From Planctomycetaceae bacterium (GTDB lineage: Bacteria; Planctomycetota; Planctomycetia; Planctomycetales; Planctomycetaceae): a stretch of DNA of 60,529 bases. Position numbers and translations under genes: made by a program. This document shows, one piece after another, positions 60,166 to 60,529 of this stretch. The number at the start of each line of letters is the position of its first letter. The first letter of the stretch is position 1. The DNA lies in contig JANSXP010000045.1 of assembly GCA_024742875.1 (NCBI GenBank), positions 1 to 60,529 of the forward strand, read 5' to 3'. The notes beneath the pieces are model-generated. The model saw nothing but the letters and a program-made list of their open reading frames with translations, was not told where the DNA came from and searched no databases.

Positions 60166-60529
60166 TCAGGCGCGAAAATTCAGCTGCTCGCTGCTGGTCA
60201 GTCGCTGGGGCGTGCCGGGAGCAGCCGCCGGCTGGCCGCTTTCCATCGCCTGGCGATAGACGTCTGGTGTCTGTTGAAAGGGAGAGTCCTGCTGCCCCTG
60301 CTGCGTGAAGCTCATGTCCGGAGGCAGGCTGGCAATTTCCAGCAGTTCGATATTGTTCTCTTTGAGTGTCGTTTCCAGCTGCTGCGATCCGGTCTGCAGC
60401 ATCTCCAGCGTCAGGTCATCGTCGGCCGCCACACTAACGGTCAGCCCGTCATCCGTCTCGGACATCTGAATCAGCACGCTCCCAATGTGCGGCTCCTCAA
60501 ACTGAACGGCAATCGTTTTGGAGTCGACC
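60166..60529 (-). CDS. fliK: FliK-type hook-length control protein, C-terminal part, runs off the right edge
   Basis: The frame is open from the window edge to the stop at 60166, giving about 120 codons. It contains VQFEEPHIGSVLIQMSETDDGLTV and LTLEMLQTGSQQLETTLKENNI, the flg_hook C-terminal domain of FliK, followed by a Gln/Pro-rich tail. The N-terminus lies outside the window. Its place just before flgD and flgE agrees with the hook-length control role. Confidence 0.88.
   Translation of the reverse strand, partial: VDSKTIAVQFEEPHIGSVLIQMSETDDGLTVSVAADDDLTLEMLQTGSQQLETTLKENNIELLEIASLPPDMSFTQQGQQDSPFQQTPDVYRQAMESGQPAAAPGTPQRLTSSEQLNFRA

Overview
The window looks like a chromosome segment of a planctomycete, probably marine. 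It is GC-rich and carries several marks of that phylum: four exported sulfatases, an SHD1-domain protein, a TIGR03067-type domain, a giant Ser/Thr kinase-STAND-FGE-like fusion, a planctomycete-style ECF sigma factor and a Bat/aerotolerance operon. The species cannot be named from the sequence. I saw no tRNA, rRNA, CRISPR array, insertion sequence or prophage.

Region 1 (1-23,754) is a sulfatase and polysaccharide block. A formylglycine-generating enzyme, cut by the left edge, sits with an exported unknown protein and an SHD1 protein on the minus strand. A first sulfatase (CTAGR motif) follows on the plus strand with a strong terminator. Next come a seven-gene MoxR-DUF58-DUF4381-VWA-VWA-TPR-BatD operon, an NTF2-like exported protein, an NRPNIG-repeat protein, a close paralogue of the first sulfatase, and a PAS-like sulfatase leading a DUF3302 / 59-residue / HlyD operon. 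A HAD phosphatase, a PL7 alginate lyase and an AlkA-type DNA glycosylase close the block. The simplest reading is that the FGE activates exported sulfatases and that sulfatases and lyase together attack sulfated or uronic-acid algal polysaccharides.

Region 2 (23,797-41,615) is mixed: an ECF sigma factor next to a 966-residue exported propeller-like protein with a TIGR03067 domain; the 1651-residue kinase/STAND/FGE-like protein; an SRPBCC protein; a TPR protein followed by a fourth sulfatase; then a locus with a putative heme-binding-type protein divergent from an 855-residue unknown protein that overlaps a LodB-like flavoprotein gene. This last pair is the best candidate for an undescribed system: the flavoprotein family modifies a Trp side chain in LodA/GoxA-type quinone enzymes, but the partner here does not look like LodA. 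A Uma2 protein and a small HDOD-like ORF follow.

Region 3 (41,704-60,529) is a flagellar cluster. Minus strand, in transcription order: flgF-flgG-flgA-flgH-flgI-flgJ-flgN-flgK-flgL. Divergent plus strand: fliL-fliM-fliN-fliO-fliP-flhA plus three small unknown genes. Then, convergent on the minus strand: fliK (partial)-flgD-flgE. Oddities are a FliM without the N-terminal CheY-binding motif, a FlgI with a Gly/Tyr/Pro-rich insert, a FlgH without a lipobox, and no fliQ/fliR/flhB between fliP and flhA.
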